A stretch of DNA of 5,339 bases from Deltaproteobacteria bacterium (GTDB lineage: Bacteria; Bdellovibrionota_F; JAHFAK01). A program made the position numbers and the translations under genes. Positions 5,236-5,339 of the stretch are shown in pieces. The DNA is taken from positions 1 through 5,339 of the forward strand of contig JAHFAK010000132.1 of NCBI GenBank assembly GCA_023250585.1. The letters run 5' to 3'. Below the pieces are notes generated by a model that saw only the letters and a program-made list of their open reading frames with translations, made no database searches and was not told the DNA's origin. Position 1 is the stretch's first letter; every line of letters starts with the position of its first letter.

Positions 5236-5339
5236 ATGCGAATAGCAACGCCAATAAGTAATAATCAAAGGAGATCAATAGGTAAATTATTAAGTAAGAC
5301 AAAGAGCAAGGCTGATTTTCAGCGAGTGCAATGCATGTG
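5236..5339 (+). CDS. Probable IS630-family transposase, N-terminus only (3'-truncated by window edge)
   Basis: Thirty-four codons are visible, open to the window end. The start is fixed by a strong ribosome binding site and promoter. The sequence reads a polar N-terminus, then KLLSKTKSKADFQRVQCM. The pattern of K-x-K-x-(D/E)-(F/Y)-x-RVQC followed by a hydrophobic helix is what I recall from the start of IS630-type transposases with an N-terminal helix-turn-helix. The catalytic DDE domain would lie beyond position 5339, so the assignment rests on about 20 residues. If right, the left end of the element lies between the lipoprotein start (5062) and the promoter, probably at a TA dinucleotide, since IS630 elements duplicate TA. 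Confidence 0.6.
   Translation, partial: MRIATPISNNQRRSIGKLLSKTKSKADFQRVQCM

Overview
The window is AT-rich DNA from what is probably a Gram-negative, Deltaproteobacteria-like or candidate-phylum bacterium. The pointers are the C-terminus of a sigma54-type (NtrC/Fis) activator, two lipobox proteins, a surface lipoprotein with thrombospondin type 3 calcium loops and a parallel beta-helix, and dispersed CCACGGC-type palindromes. No single gene fixes the taxonomy, so this is inference.

Layout. At the left edge is the tail of a plus-strand regulator (2-121). It converges on a minus-strand block across a 60-base gap that holds a perfect 18-base palindrome and a second small stem-loop. The minus-strand block, read in transcription order from right to left, has four genes. 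First is a small lipoprotein with a glycine zipper that resembles a minimal VirB10/TrbI fold (4454-5062). Next is a cytoplasmic YdeI/OmdA-type protein with a DUF1801-like domain (3714-4355). After a 0.3 kb non-coding gap with a second copy of the palindrome comes the TSP3/beta-helix surface lipoprotein (1464-3413). Only 22 bases after its stop, behind a strong Shine-Dalgarno sequence, is a secreted protein of unknown family (182-1441), with two tandem copies of an ~80-residue two-cysteine domain and a C-terminal half that looks like a degenerate von Willebrand A fold. At the right edge a plus-strand gene begins, probably an IS630-family transposase, with a near-consensus sigma70 promoter and strong ribosome binding site.

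How they may work together. The last two minus-strand genes are almost certainly co-transcribed, and both products are exported, so a shared role at the cell surface is reasonable (adhesion, matrix, or presentation and assembly of the beta-helix protein). The other two minus-strand genes are separated by larger gaps and need not belong to the same unit. The most interesting parts are the uncharacterised duplicated-domain protein with its beta-helix partner, and the stand-alone VirB10-like lipoprotein.
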